A DNA stretch of 64,000 nucleotides from Parvibaculum sp. (GTDB lineage Bacteria > Pseudomonadota > Alphaproteobacteria > Parvibaculales > Parvibaculaceae): the NCBI GenBank assembly GCA_030649335.1, contig JAUSLL010000036.1, positions 1 to 64,000 on the forward strand. Reading direction: 5' to 3'. The translations under genes were made by a program, and so were the position numbers. Shown here in pieces: positions 51,014 to 61,112 of this stretch (its first letter is position 1; every line of letters begins with the position of its first letter). The notes beneath the pieces were generated by a model. It saw nothing but the letters and a program-made list of their open reading frames with translations, had not been told where the DNA came from and searched no databases.

Positions 51014-52318
51014 ATGAAAGTTGCGATGATTGGGACCGGATATGTTGGTCTGGTATCCGGTGCTTGCTTCGCCGATTTCGGTCATGAAGTCATTTGCGTC
51101 GATAAAAACGAAGAAAAAATCGCGTCTCTCCTACGTGGAGAAATTCCGATCTACGAGCCGGGCCTGGACGTTCTCGTCAACGGCAATCGCTTTTCCGGCC
51201 GCCTCTCATTTACCACCGACCTGATCGAAGCCATGCGTGACGTTGATGCTGTATTCATCGCTGTCGGCACACCGACACGTCGCGGCGATGGTCACGCCGA
51301 TTTATCCTATGTCTATGCTGCCGCCGAAGAGATCGCCGCGGCTATGCAGGGATATACCGTCATCGTGACAAAATCGACCGTCCCGGTCGGCACCGCAGAC
51401 GAGGTTGAAGCCATCGTCCGCCGCGTCCGTCCTGACGCAGAGTTTTCTGTGGCATCAAATCCGGAGTTCCTGCGCGAGGGCGCGGCCATTGATGATTTCA
51501 AGCGACCTGATCGTGTCGTGGTCGGCGCTGAGGATGAACGCGCGCGCGAGGTGCTGCGCGCGCTCTACCGGCCTCTTTACCTGAATGAAACACCTATTGT
51601 CTTCACCAGCCGTCGCACCGCCGAAATTATCAAGTACGCCGCCAACGCCTTCCTTGCCACCAAGATTACTTTCATCAACGAGATCGCCGATCTCTGCGAA
51701 AAAGCGGGCGGCAACGTACAGGACGTCGCACGGGGCATCGGCCTCGATGGACGTATCGGCAAGAAATTCCTCCACGCCGGACCAGGTTACGGAGGATCCT
51801 GTTTTCCGAAAGATACACTGGCTCTGGTTCGCACGGCACAGCAATACGGCACCCCGGTCCACATCGTGGAAGCTGTCGTCAAAGTCAACGACGCGCGCAA
51901 ATTGCGCATGGTCGATAAAATCGTCGATGCCTGCGGTGGCTCAATCGAAGGTAAAACAATTGGTGTTCTCGGCCTGACTTTCAAGCCAGACACCGACGAC
52001 ATGCGCGATTCACCGTCGCTGGATATCGTGCCCGGTCTCATCGCCAAAGGCGCGCGTGTAAAGGCCCATGACCCTCAGGGAATGCATGAGGCAAAACACA
52101 TGCTACCCGCAGATGTCATATACTGCGACGGGCCTTATGAAGTCGCGGCGGATGCCGATGCAGTGGTCATTATCACTGAGTGGAACATCTACCGCGCGCT
52201 GGATTTGCCAAGACTTGCGAAATCGATGCGCACGAAAACACTTGTCGATCTGCGTAATATCTACAAGGCCGAAGAATTTGAAGGCCTTGGTTTTTCCTAT
52301 ACCGGTGTCGGACGGTAG
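51014..52318 (+). CDS. ugd: UDP-glucose 6-dehydrogenase
   Basis: A 434-residue enzyme that oxidises UDP-glucose to UDP-glucuronate with two NAD. The N-terminal GTGYVGLVSGACFADFGH fold, the catalytic Cys in GPGYGGSCFPKDT and the C-terminal TFKPDTDDMRDSPS segment are intact. It is divergent from the epimerase operon across a 315-bp gap that holds no gene I can support and must contain both promoters. GGAAG directly precedes the ATG. Confidence 0.97.
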   Translation: MKVAMIGTGYVGLVSGACFADFGHEVICVDKNEEKIASLLRGEIPIYEPGLDVLVNGNRFSGRLSFTTDLIEAMRDVDAVFIAVGTPTRRGDGHADLSYVYAAAEEIAAAMQGYTVIVTKSTVPVGTADEVEAIVRRVRPDAEFSVASNPEFLREGAAIDDFKRPDRVVVGAEDERAREVLRALYRPLYLNETPIVFTSRRTAEIIKYAANAFLATKITFINEIADLCEKAGGNVQDVARGIGLDGRIGKKFLHAGPGYGGSCFPKDTLALVRTAQQYGTPVHIVEAVVKVNDARKLRMVDKIVDACGGSIEGKTIGVLGLTFKPDTDDMRDSPSLDIVPGLIAKGARVKAHDPQGMHEAKHMLPADVIYCDGPYEVAADADAVVIITEWNIYRALDLPRLAKSMRTKTLVDLRNIYKAEEFEGLGFSYTGVGR

Positions 52319-52511
52319 TCTTCTGCATACGATTAGGATGAGTGCGTTGCCACCCCTTCACTTTGGGGCACTGTGAAGACCTCGGTAACACGGGGAGATG
52401 AGCAGGACATATTTCAACGCCAAGGCAAAAAAGATCAATCCCAACCGTTCCTGAACTCAGCATTGCACTCCAGCTCAAAACTCACGCCTCCGCCAGATCA
52501 CTTCAATTTTC

Positions 52512-53273
52512 TTAGGCAGTGCGTGTAATTCTGAGAACAAGAAGCGGAGAAAATGCTGTGCCGATCAAAAATTTGGTGTCCGCAAATTTCAAAATGACCG
52601 TTATCAATTTTGCGATGACACCTTTCTTCTCGGAGATATTCGGGTAGAGCGCCGCTTTCTCAAATTCGACCCTAAATTTTCCAGGCAACCCCGCCAACGC
52701 GACCAATCTGACGACATCACGGCGCGAAACTAAAAAGTTCTTTTTGCTCCAAGGCAGTGAAATTCCGAACTTTGAGCGGTGCGGAAAGAGACGGCCAAAC
52801 CAGTGATACTTATGCCAATGTCCCGGATCTATCGGACATAATTTATTCGACGTTGTCATAAGAAGCACTCCGCCCGGCGCGATCACGCGCAAACATGCGG
52901 CAATAAATTTCACACGCGTCTTCTCAGCCTCGGCTGATAGTACCGTACCGAAACCCACACAGCCCACGTGCTCGATCACATCAAGCGAGTACACAAAATC
53001 AAAAACATCCCCATTAAATGAAACATCTTCAACCGCACCCACCCGAAAATAGGCGCGACGCTCAGGTGACATATTCTCCAAATTCAACCGCGATGGATCA
53101 AGACCATATGCTTCGAACCCAAGTGATCTCAGCTCAACAACATCACTCCCAAGACCACAGCCGACACTCAGAACTCTGTCACCAGACTTCAACATTGGAA
53201 CAAGATACCGGCGAAGCATCCCCCTGATACGGTTCTGTTCATGTTCAAAATTAAGGATACCACTGTTCTGCAT
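52512..53273 (-). CDS. Class I SAM-dependent methyltransferase
   Basis: A 253-residue cytoplasmic protein. The SAM-binding motif VLSVGCGLGSDVVELRSLG and the acidic loop are followed by the post-I aspartate (AYGLDPS) and FDFVYSLDVIEHVG, typical of small-molecule or sugar methyltransferases. The C-terminal third is basic and hydrophobic and may touch the membrane. The ATG at 53273 is favoured by a GAAGG site 8 nt upstream. It is the last gene of the minus-strand polysaccharide operon and converges on ugd across a 193-bp gap with no clear feature. Acceptor unknown. Confidence 0.82.
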   Translation of the reverse strand: MQNSGILNFEHEQNRIRGMLRRYLVPMLKSGDRVLSVGCGLGSDVVELRSLGFEAYGLDPSRLNLENMSPERRAYFRVGAVEDVSFNGDVFDFVYSLDVIEHVGCVGFGTVLSAEAEKTRVKFIAACLRVIAPGGVLLMTTSNKLCPIDPGHWHKYHWFGRLFPHRSKFGISLPWSKKNFLVSRRDVVRLVALAGLPGKFRVEFEKAALYPNISEKKGVIAKLITVILKFADTKFLIGTAFSPLLVLRITRTA

Positions 53274-53380
53274 ATAAACTGCCTTCACCGGTGTTACGAT
53301 CAATCATCAAAATGATCGCGAAAGTCCCATCACATATATCTCATGCCCTCTATCCGCCATTACGGGCGAGTAACATCCCA

Positions 53381-54484
53381 CTAAGACCTCAGCCCCAGTA
53401 TCCTTATGCCCACATTCGCAATCGACGCATCCGAAAAACGAGCTTCCATGCCAAGTTTGGCTTTGCGCCCCAATCGCTCTCGCAACAGTTCGTCAGCGGA
53501 AAGCATATGTATAGCCTCACGGAGCTCTTGAACGTTCCCGCATTCAAACTTGACCATGTTCGTGTTCTGCTGGCCATACTCACGGATGCCGCCAACATCT
53601 GTTGCTATCACAGGCAAGCCCGCGGCCATTGCCTCAGCCACAACGATACAAAAGCCTTCCGTATCGCTCGCATTGACAAAAATGTCCGACTGGGCGGCTT
53701 CTTCTGCCCACTTGGGATTATATCCCGGAAGAGATACCTGATCCTCAAGAGCACAGGCCGAAACCAAGGCCCTCAATTTTTCAAGATCAGGCCCATCTCC
53801 ATAGATAGTGAGATGCGCAGGACAGCCTGAAGCATTCAACTCCCGAACAGCCTCGATAATGACATCGAAGTTCTTGCGGCCTACCAATCGTCCAGCCGCC
53901 GAGACTTCAATCCGGTCAGACAGCTTATAGATGACTTTCTCGACCCCATCGGGAGTTACCCGAAACAACGGCACAACATTTTCGAGCCGTTCGCGCGGGG
54001 TAAAAAAGCGGCGGGTTGCATCAAGGGTTTCCTGACAATCGGACCAAATTTCATCCACTCGCCCGGATAACACTCTCAAGAGCCACGCATAAACGGCCTC
54101 TGCCCGTCGGGCCCTATATCGCGAAATATGCTCAAATGAGATGCAGTGAACCGAAGGATACATCCGCAGCAGAAACCGCCCGACAACATTTGCCTGTTTC
54201 AATGAGAGCACGACAGTCGTCGGGCGCCATTTGCGCAGCAACCGCCGCAATGCGCCCGCCCCTTGCAATACGCCCATCAGAGACAGGTCCTGGTCATCCT
54301 TTGCGATTATCAGATTTTGCGCGCCCACAGCCTCGGAAATTCGTTCTGCGAGGTTCCCGCGCCCGTAACAGAAGCCCAGCACCTTCAATTCATGCCCTCT
54401 GAAGAAGCCTGCCTGAATGAGGGTCAGCAATCCGTGCTCGGCACCGCCGGGGTCAAATCCGTTTATGACATAAAGGATACGCAC
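53381..54484 (-). CDS. Glycosyltransferase family 4 (GT-B)
   Basis: A 367-residue retaining GT-B enzyme. The N-terminal ILYVINGFDPGGAEHG segment and the C-terminal Glu-x7-Glu region (DTEGFCIVVAEAMAAGLPVIATDVGG) are the donor and acceptor signatures. The start is a GTG at 54484 with GGAGGTG upstream. Donor sugar and linkage cannot be read. It lies in the run of minus-strand genes from the broken GT4 onward. Confidence 0.88.
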   Translation of the reverse strand: MRILYVINGFDPGGAEHGLLTLIQAGFFRGHELKVLGFCYGRGNLAERISEAVGAQNLIIAKDDQDLSLMGVLQGAGALRRLLRKWRPTTVVLSLKQANVVGRFLLRMYPSVHCISFEHISRYRARRAEAVYAWLLRVLSGRVDEIWSDCQETLDATRRFFTPRERLENVVPLFRVTPDGVEKVIYKLSDRIEVSAAGRLVGRKNFDVIIEAVRELNASGCPAHLTIYGDGPDLEKLRALVSACALEDQVSLPGYNPKWAEEAAQSDIFVNASDTEGFCIVVAEAMAAGLPVIATDVGGIREYGQQNTNMVKFECGNVQELREAIHMLSADELLRERLGRKAKLGMEARFSDASIANVGIRILGLRS

Positions 54485-54527
54485 TACACCTCCCTCGGCC
54501 GACAATGTCCCTGCCGAACTTCACGCA

Positions 54528-55487
54528 TTATTTTTGTGCGCCCTTATACAAAGAGATAACTTCATCCAAATTGACCGAATGATCGGATTTGCGCCCTATG
54601 AAATAGACACCGTTCGCACCATCCACGTTATACGCTTCGGGCACAAAGCGATCAAAAAGCGCGAAAACAAGGAACGGGAGACTCAAAAAATTCCCGACCT
54701 TGTGACTTCGAGTAAGTCCCCTGAGAAAATATTTAGCGGCCCAGTAAAGCGACAGCCCCACGCCCCCCAATGATCCGCTTTCGACACATTCAAAATCGCG
54801 AAAAAGCCAGCGATGACCTAATTCGGTAAAGCGCGTAAAATCATATGCTCCTTCATGCACTTGCTGCATGAAAGGTGTTTCCGCATAGACGATGCCTTCC
54901 GGCTTCAACACGCGTCGAATCTCTGAGATCACCTTCTCAGGTTCAAGAACGTGCTCAATGACCGCCTGAATACAAACGGCGTCCACGGACTCGTTTCCCA
55001 ACGGAATAGAATGCGCATCAGCGACAAACTGCGTGAGTGCAGAAGGGTACACATCAAAGGCGATCTGCAAAATCGTCTCATCGGCATAAAGCTGGTCAGT
55101 CCCAATCCCCATTGTACCGGCACCAACCATCAACAACACCGGCCTAGTGGTACCCACCCCGCGAATGTGAGTTCGAAAAGTCGCTATATGCTTCTCACTC
55201 TGGGCTTCCGTACCAAAAATTCTAGCCTTAAGACGTCGCGAAAGATTCCGCCTCTGTCCGACGAGCGAATAAGTTTGATGATGGGACTCATACCAGTCTC
55301 GCACAGCCACGCTGTCAGAAAAATTGATCAATACGGGCTGATTGAGAACGACGGGAAACGCATTTTCCGGTCTTCCTTCCTCCGCAACAGAACAAAGAGA
55401 TTGCTGGGCCGTTTCGGTAATTACCTTTCTTGAAGGCACGCCCGGCACTCTCAGAAATTCCTTCAGTTCCGAAAAAGACATTAGCAC
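54528..55487 (-). CDS. Class I SAM-dependent methyltransferase
   Basis: About 319 residues. A long N-terminal region (1-130) of unknown role precedes a SAM domain with LLMVGAGTMGIGTDQL, VDAVCIQAVIEHVLEPEKVI and the RRVLKPEGIVYAETPFMQQ strand. Two starts are possible: GTG at 55487, with AAGGA about 8 nt upstream, or ATG at 55481; I give the former. The C-terminal ISLYKGAQK and the ...NGVYFIGRKSD strand complete the fold. The gene lies between a GT2 and a GT4 gene, so modification of a glycan is the inferred role. Confidence 0.78.
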   Translation of the reverse strand: MLMSFSELKEFLRVPGVPSRKVITETAQQSLCSVAEEGRPENAFPVVLNQPVLINFSDSVAVRDWYESHHQTYSLVGQRRNLSRRLKARIFGTEAQSEKHIATFRTHIRGVGTTRPVLLMVGAGTMGIGTDQLYADETILQIAFDVYPSALTQFVADAHSIPLGNESVDAVCIQAVIEHVLEPEKVISEIRRVLKPEGIVYAETPFMQQVHEGAYDFTRFTELGHRWLFRDFECVESGSLGGVGLSLYWAAKYFLRGLTRSHKVGNFLSLPFLVFALFDRFVPEAYNVDGANGVYFIGRKSDHSVNLDEVISLYKGAQK

Positions 55488-55507
55488 AATTAATTTCCTT
55501 GGTTGCG

Positions 55508-56470
55508 CTAAGCAACCCTGCGGCCAAGCGCTTCGTGATAAAATCGACGCGCATACTTTTGCAGAGACACGCTTAGCCATGAAGGTAGGATTGCAAAGCC
55601 AAGATAGACATAGGTTTTCAAATACAGAGGATCATTTTTAAAAGCTTTCCATATGAATGAGAGCGCGCGCTTTCTTTCTCCGAATGCGATGCAATTATTT
55701 CCAACGCTCGCATAACGTCGCGCCATCCTCTTTTTTGCCAATGTTACAAGACTGGGATTGCGCGCAACAAAGCGTCGCGTTAGCTCAATAGCGACCGGCA
55801 ACAATGCGTCAAAACGATGAGTGAGATTTCTTCCATGTCGTCGCTTGTAAGAGAACGCACCTGGCACATGCTGAAATCGCCAGCGTTCTGCAATTCGCAA
55901 ACAAAGATCAGTGTCTTCACCAACTCTAAGTTCTGTGTCAAGCAATCCAACATCGTCGAAGACAACGCGCGGTATCATCGCGGATGAAGGTATTATCGGT
56001 CCATCATGAACAAAATATTTTTCGAGGACTTTATCTTCATCTGCAGAATAAGAGCGCACGCTAATGACCTGCGCGTCAGACAAATCGTCTTGCGTAAAGT
56101 CATAAAAATCAGAGTAGACCAGCCCCACCTTGGAAGAGTCGGCCAAAATTTTTACCTGCCGCTCAAGTTTATCCGACGTCCAGAAATCGTCACCATCAAG
56201 AAACGCGATATACCCCCCTTGGGACTGTTCGATCGCCAAATTTCTCGCTGCAGATACTCCGATGCCATCGGTCACTATGACTTTGAGTTTTGGAATCTCA
56301 TCACAAAGCCTCTCCAGGACTGAAGATGATGCATCCCGCGACCCATCATTGACGACGATTATCTCACGAACAAAGTCAAAGGCAGATTGCCCGACCACAC
56401 TGCGTATGGCTTGTTCAATAAACTCTGCTTCATTGTGACACGTCATAATGACCGACACGGAATTATGCAT
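55508..56470 (-). CDS. Glycosyltransferase family 2 (GT-A)
   Basis: A 320-residue inverting transferase. The GT-A nucleotide-binding start VSVIMTCHNEAEFIEQAI, the VVNDGSRD motif, and the metal-binding DxD variant in AFLDGDDFW are intact; the later GEDTDLCLRIAE segment supplies the catalytic acidic residue. The ATG at 56470 lies 3 nt after the ligase/polymerase stop with an AGGAG site inside the end of that gene. Donor unknown. Confidence 0.9.
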   Translation of the reverse strand: MHNSVSVIMTCHNEAEFIEQAIRSVVGQSAFDFVREIIVVNDGSRDASSSVLERLCDEIPKLKVIVTDGIGVSAARNLAIEQSQGGYIAFLDGDDFWTSDKLERQVKILADSSKVGLVYSDFYDFTQDDLSDAQVISVRSYSADEDKVLEKYFVHDGPIIPSSAMIPRVVFDDVGLLDTELRVGEDTDLCLRIAERWRFQHVPGAFSYKRRHGRNLTHRFDALLPVAIELTRRFVARNPSLVTLAKKRMARRYASVGNNCIAFGERKRALSFIWKAFKNDPLYLKTYVYLGFAILPSWLSVSLQKYARRFYHEALGRRVA

Positions 56471-56473
56471 GCA

Positions 56474-57760
56474 CTACTCCTGCCTTCCGCGCATCAGCTC
56501 AGGTGGCACAAATTCGATTGCGCGAGCTTTCATTTTGACAGTGTTTACGGCGCGCTTTCGATTTGTCGTGGTCACCCCCCAATAAAGCAAATTTGGCATA
56601 AGCGACACGAGCATGCCTGTTACAAACACACGCGTCCCTGAGGCCTCAAAGCCAACATAAAAAGCAGGCGGCAGCAGGAGTATCAACGGAAGTATCTCCG
56701 CCTGCAGCACACTTAGGCGACCAGCTTTTACAAGGACGCGTAAAGTCTTGAGAATCTGCGAGAAGGCAACCGCCCAGATGGACAGATATGCAAGAAACCC
56801 GACAACACCGTTTTCCACCAAAGTGCGCAGAAACTCACCATGCACACCCGCGATCATAAACTTAGGCAAAAAGCTGAACTTCATATTCAGCCTATCGAGA
56901 TAGGCATTCGTCCCTATACCAAATACCGGATAGGTTTGGACAATGGCCTTGGCCTGATCAACAGTAAATTGCCGGGACGCATCACTGATTGATTCCGGCA
57001 TTTCACCCGCCGCAATAGCCGCCAATGGCAATTGACCTGTTCCGGGTTCGAGCACTGTCCTGATTTGCCGCGCGACATAGGGGTCATCGGATAGAGAGCC
57101 AAACAAGACAAGCCCGAAGAAACCTATCGCAAGTATTGGAAGGGCAGACACCAGACGACCGCGGCTCAAAAGCATTGTCACCAAAAGGGCATAGACGCCC
57201 AGAGCCTTGCGCTCGCCAGAAAATAGGATTGCGACACCAACAAGGCCGAAAATCACCCAGTAAATGCGACGTTCACGACCATTTGAGAATAATAGCAACA
57301 CAGCGAGCAACATCGACAAAAATGTAAACGCTGCCTTCGGATCGATAAGTCGCTTCCACCCCGACCAGAAGCCATTCTCAATATGCCAACCAATGTTGAA
57401 CAACATAATGCAGATGAGTCCGACGAGCAGGACGCGGCCCACCTTCGGATAATCAATCCGGTCAGAAAAAGTCACCACAAAAAATGCAAAAGAAATGAGT
57501 AGACCGATTTGAAAAGCTTCCCGAAGCCCATTGATTGAATCGTAACTGAACGCGGAAGCAACGTGGATCGCATAAAACGGCAGTAACATTACCAGCCCCA
57601 GAGACAATGGGGCGCTACGCAGCGCCCTCAATTGTATGAGAAGATAGACCATCATCAAAAACACACAGACGTCGAACGGGCGCACTTGCGCAAAGCCGAT
57701 ACTTGACTTGAACGGCGTAAAGAGTGTCAGCAAAGCAAATGGTAAAACGTAGTTGATCAT
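56474..57760 (-). CDS. O-antigen polymerase/ligase family membrane protein (Wzy/WaaL type)
   Basis: A 428-residue inner-membrane protein with about ten to twelve hydrophobic segments. A large periplasmic loop (about 220-290) is followed by GIGTNAYLDRLN and HGEFLRTLVENGVVGFLAYL, the motif of the Wzy_C/O-antigen ligase family. Such proteins polymerise repeat units or transfer O-antigen to lipid A core. The presence of a flippase and an initiating transferase in the same locus favours Wzy. Start ATG at 57760 with TAAGG upstream; 9 nt follow the broken GT4. Confidence 0.85.
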   Translation of the reverse strand: MINYVLPFALLTLFTPFKSSIGFAQVRPFDVCVFLMMVYLLIQLRALRSAPLSLGLVMLLPFYAIHVASAFSYDSINGLREAFQIGLLISFAFFVVTFSDRIDYPKVGRVLLVGLICIMLFNIGWHIENGFWSGWKRLIDPKAAFTFLSMLLAVLLLFSNGRERRIYWVIFGLVGVAILFSGERKALGVYALLVTMLLSRGRLVSALPILAIGFFGLVLFGSLSDDPYVARQIRTVLEPGTGQLPLAAIAAGEMPESISDASRQFTVDQAKAIVQTYPVFGIGTNAYLDRLNMKFSFLPKFMIAGVHGEFLRTLVENGVVGFLAYLSIWAVAFSQILKTLRVLVKAGRLSVLQAEILPLILLLPPAFYVGFEASGTRVFVTGMLVSLMPNLLYWGVTTTNRKRAVNTVKMKARAIEFVPPELMRGRQE

Positions 57761-57769
57761 GAACAGGCC

Positions 57770-58977
57770 TTACCGTTGCTCAAGTTGCGAAGTGACATGA
57801 GCTTCTTTCGCGCCGGCCGACGGCGACTGTGCAGACGGAGACAATAATCTGTCGTAAATCAATTCAATTTCAGATGACATAATGCGGGCATCCCAGCGTG
57901 AAAAATCAAGCGTCGCACTCTGGGCGCTCATCTCCTGGCGCTTAATGGCGTCATCGCAGAGATGGCTCACATGTTGAACCAAACCGGTAAAGTCATCCGA
58001 AGGTACGACATAGCCGTTTTCCCCTTCTCGAACCACGAGATCGATGCCGGGCAATGCAGTCGCAACAATAGGCTTGCCGCACATAGCATATTGCACAATT
58101 GATCTTGGCAAGCCTTCACGTTCGGACGAGAAGACGCAAATGTCCGCAGCGGAAATGACCGTGGCTATATCATCTCGGAAGCCCAAGAAAGACACACTGC
58201 CTTTACAGTCCGCGTCCTCAACCATTCGTCGCAAAATAACTGACTCCGGTCCATCACCGGCCAGAAACAAATGAATCCCCGGGCGTTCTTTTAGCAGGGG
58301 GATCATCGCAGCGATGAGCTCACGATGTCGCTTGCGCCTCTCCATCACCGCCACATACAGCACCGCAACAGGTTGATCTGTACCCGCGCGACAATTCAAC
58401 ACTTCACGCATATCGGCGGCAGGCTCCGCTACACGAAATTGATCAACGTCCATACCGCTACAGACGACAAAGTGATTATTTTCATCTCCCAAGCCATTCA
58501 TTAGGCAAAGATCGCGCATCCCCTCACTCACATCGACAAAAGCGCCGGTTCGAATGGATGCGAGTTTTTCAAGTGTCAGATAAACGGACCGCTTCAAAAA
58601 GGGTTGATCGTTAAAGGGCAATATATGCACCCCGTGAACCACCTTGGTGCGCCCGCAAGCCATCGCTGCAAAGCGCCCTGTAATACCCGCCTTACTCGTA
58701 TGCGTATGGACAATATCCGGGGACAGACGACGCAAGGTACGAGCCATGCTTATTGTCGCCAGAAGATCATGAAAGGGTGACACCTCGCGCACCAATGATG
58801 TAACGCAAATCGTCTCTACCCTGCGGTCCAGCTTACTGAGCATTCTTTCCGTAGTGTCAGGACCATGCATCAGCCAGACGCGATGACCTGCCTCTGCCTA
58901 TGATTGCAAGTCAGCAAGGTATTCTCGTCGGCACCCCCATTAACAAATCGGGTGATGATGTGTACGATTTTCAGCAT
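57770..58977 (-). pseudogene. Glycosyltransferase family 4 gene with a frameshift near its 5' end
   Basis: Two reading frames together make one GT4. From the ATG at 58977 the first frame gives the canonical start KIVHIITRFVNGGADENTLL, then runs into a stop at 58870-58872. The continuing frame picks up as GHRVWLMHGPDTTERM from about 58895, where relatives have the same sequence in line. One base is missing (or two extra) within about 58887-58900. The downstream frame of 366 codons from an internal ATG (58870) keeps the rest of the fold (VHTHTSKAG, SEREGLPRSIVQYAMCGKPIVATALPG) but lacks the first beta strand and glycine loop. Either a real frameshift mutation or a base-calling error. Confidence 0.85.
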
Positions 58978-59149
58978 GTGAAGGAACGCCAACCTACTTC
59001 CGGAACATGTACAGCATGGTAATGTGATATGCTCGATTAACGAAGTTATGATTACTCCATCTGAGTTTTCATCTTCCATCCTTGTAAAGCGGGCACAATA
59101 GAATTTGCCTTCATATCCGCCACTCGCCATCAAGGACACAGCCTCGCTC

Positions 59150-60334
59150 ATGCCCCCAGAGCCCTCACCTCTCCGTGTCATGCTGGTCTTGCCGACCTAT
59201 CTGCCTGAAACATATGGCGGGGCCGAACAGCAAAGCCGGAAGCTCGCCGCGACGCTGCTCGATCGGAACCTTTCGGTTACCGTTCTGACGCCGTGCGTAG
59301 AGGGCGCCACGCAGCTAAGCGGTCGCGAAGGCTTGCTCACAATCAAACGCTTCCGCCAGCCCCAACTTCCCAACCTTGGGGGGCGACATATGCTGTCATT
59401 TCTTCTTTGGACGGTAAAATCAGCATACTGGCTGTGGCGCAACCGTTCCAAATACGACCTTGTTCATATTATACACGGCAGGTTGCATGCGGTTGGTCCC
59501 TTGCTTGGTGCAGCCATATCGCGAAAGCCATCGCTCATTAAGATCGGACGAGGCGGCGACCATTTTGATCTCGCCGTCGTGCGCAGAAAACGCCTGATCG
59601 GTAGTGCTTGCGCCATCCTTATCAAGCACCTCACGACCGGCTTTGTCGCAAACAGTCAAGAAATTGCCGACGACTTCTCAAACTGGAATGTGGATCCGTC
59701 GCGGGTTCATCGCATTCCAAATGGCGTTGTCATGCCCGCACCCAACGATCATCTCCCGACATCGAACACCCCTGAGATCCGTTTTGTATATCTGGGACGT
59801 CTCGACACGGAGAAGGCCCTCGACCGGATGATATCGGGCTTCGCCCAGGTATCACACGACCACCCCGCTCGTTTGATCATTGTAGGCGACGGACCTTGCG
59901 CAAGCGAACTTGCAGCACTTGCCGAACGACTGGGTGTTGCCCATTTGGTTGAATTTCCGGGACGGGTCGAGAACGTGACCCCGTTCCTCCAGATGGCGGA
60001 CTTCTATATCTCTACGTCACTATCGGAAGGAATGTCCAACGCGCTTCTTGAAGCCATGAGCTATGCCGTTCCACCGCTCGTCTCGCGCGTCAGCGGCGTT
60101 GAAGACATGGTGGGGGACGGTGTCTCAGGTCTGCTGTTTGAGGCAGGCAATGATGAAGACTACGTGGCCCAACTTCGCAACGCCCTTTCCTTGCCGTCCG
60201 ACGCGCGCCGCCGCATGGGCACCGCCGCCGCTCGGACCATGCAGCAGCGCTTCAGCATGGAATATGTGGCGGAAAAACATATCGAACTTTATGCGCGCTT
60301 TTTGCGCGCACCTCACCAAACGCGCGCCGGATGA
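59150..60334 (+). CDS. Glycosyltransferase family 4 (GT-B), opposite strand
   Basis: A 394-residue GT4. N-terminal VMLVLPTYLPETYGGAEQQSRKL, a middle TTGFVANSQEIADDF region and the C-terminal SLSEGMSNALLEAMSYAVPPL (Glu-x7-Glu) are intact. The ATG at 59150 is the first good start in the frame, though its AAGGA site is 13 nt away; a TTG at 59105 is an alternative. It is the only plus-strand gene within the minus-strand cluster, divergent from the broken GT4 and convergent with the next methyltransferase, so it must have its own promoter. It could compensate for the broken GT4, though the sequences differ. Confidence 0.88.
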   Translation: MPPEPSPLRVMLVLPTYLPETYGGAEQQSRKLAATLLDRNLSVTVLTPCVEGATQLSGREGLLTIKRFRQPQLPNLGGRHMLSFLLWTVKSAYWLWRNRSKYDLVHIIHGRLHAVGPLLGAAISRKPSLIKIGRGGDHFDLAVVRRKRLIGSACAILIKHLTTGFVANSQEIADDFSNWNVDPSRVHRIPNGVVMPAPNDHLPTSNTPEIRFVYLGRLDTEKALDRMISGFAQVSHDHPARLIIVGDGPCASELAALAERLGVAHLVEFPGRVENVTPFLQMADFYISTSLSEGMSNALLEAMSYAVPPLVSRVSGVEDMVGDGVSGLLFEAGNDEDYVAQLRNALSLPSDARRRMGTAAARTMQQRFSMEYVAEKHIELYARFLRAPHQTRAG

Positions 60335-60377
60335 AACTCTGTAATTTTCCACTAGTGCGATCACTAAGCACAAGCCA

Positions 60378-61067
60378 TCACACTAGAATTTCAGACGGAA
60401 CGCGCTTTGTACCGCTCAAAATGTATCCCGTCGTCAAAAAATCCGTTGGCAGAATGGCCGACACCAAAACCGCCAGCGGCACACAGAGAACTGCTATAGG
60501 TATGAGAAACAATGACGCAATCTGGTAACGTCGGCCTCCCTCAAAAATCAACCTAACCAAGAGAACCAAAATAGCTTCGGCCCATGAGTTTCTCTCTCTG
60601 ATTTCCAAACCCACAAGCTCTTTAAAAAGATGAGTGAGTCCGTATTTCGTATAGCGAAAAAAATCATGCGGGCGATCGTGCAAGGGAAATATGAATGGCG
60701 TCGACAAAATTAATTGCCCGTTTGGCTTAAGCAACCTCAGAACTTCAGATGCCGCCCCAATCGGGTTCACAACGTGCTCAAGAACCTCAAGCATAACAAT
60801 CGCGTCGAAGCTTTCGTCCTGAAATGATGACTGAGTAATATCGTCAACCACATCCGGGTGACGTGATGGGTCAATGTCTACATTGGTCACTGTAAAACCG
60901 TTTTTCACAGCACCCGCTTGCAATACGCGCGCGAAGTCTCCGCCTGCCCCAACATTCAGAACACGCTGCCCCGCAGATATCGACGCAATCTTACCGCTCA
61001 GAAAGCTATCAAGGCCCTTTCTCGACAACAATTTCGAGCCTTGCATCAATCTCGACGAAATGCTCAC
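60378..61067 (-). CDS. Class I SAM-dependent methyltransferase with hydrophobic C-terminus
   Basis: A 229-residue protein. SAM motif VLNVGAGGDFARVL, post-I NVDIDPSRH and FDAIVMLEVLEHVVNP lead to the LLKPNGQLILSTPF strand. Residues about 175-215 are strongly hydrophobic, one or two membrane-spanning segments, unusual for this class and suggesting attachment to the inner membrane near a lipid-linked substrate. The start is a GTG at 61067 with AAGG upstream. Confidence 0.8.
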   Translation of the reverse strand: MSISSRLMQGSKLLSRKGLDSFLSGKIASISAGQRVLNVGAGGDFARVLQAGAVKNGFTVTNVDIDPSRHPDVVDDITQSSFQDESFDAIVMLEVLEHVVNPIGAASEVLRLLKPNGQLILSTPFIFPLHDRPHDFFRYTKYGLTHLFKELVGLEIRERNSWAEAILVLLVRLIFEGGRRYQIASLFLIPIAVLCVPLAVLVSAILPTDFLTTGYILSGTKRVPSEILV

Positions 61068-61112
61068 ACTGCAACCTTTCGCTAAAGAACAGGAGTCATC
61101 AATCTGACTTCC

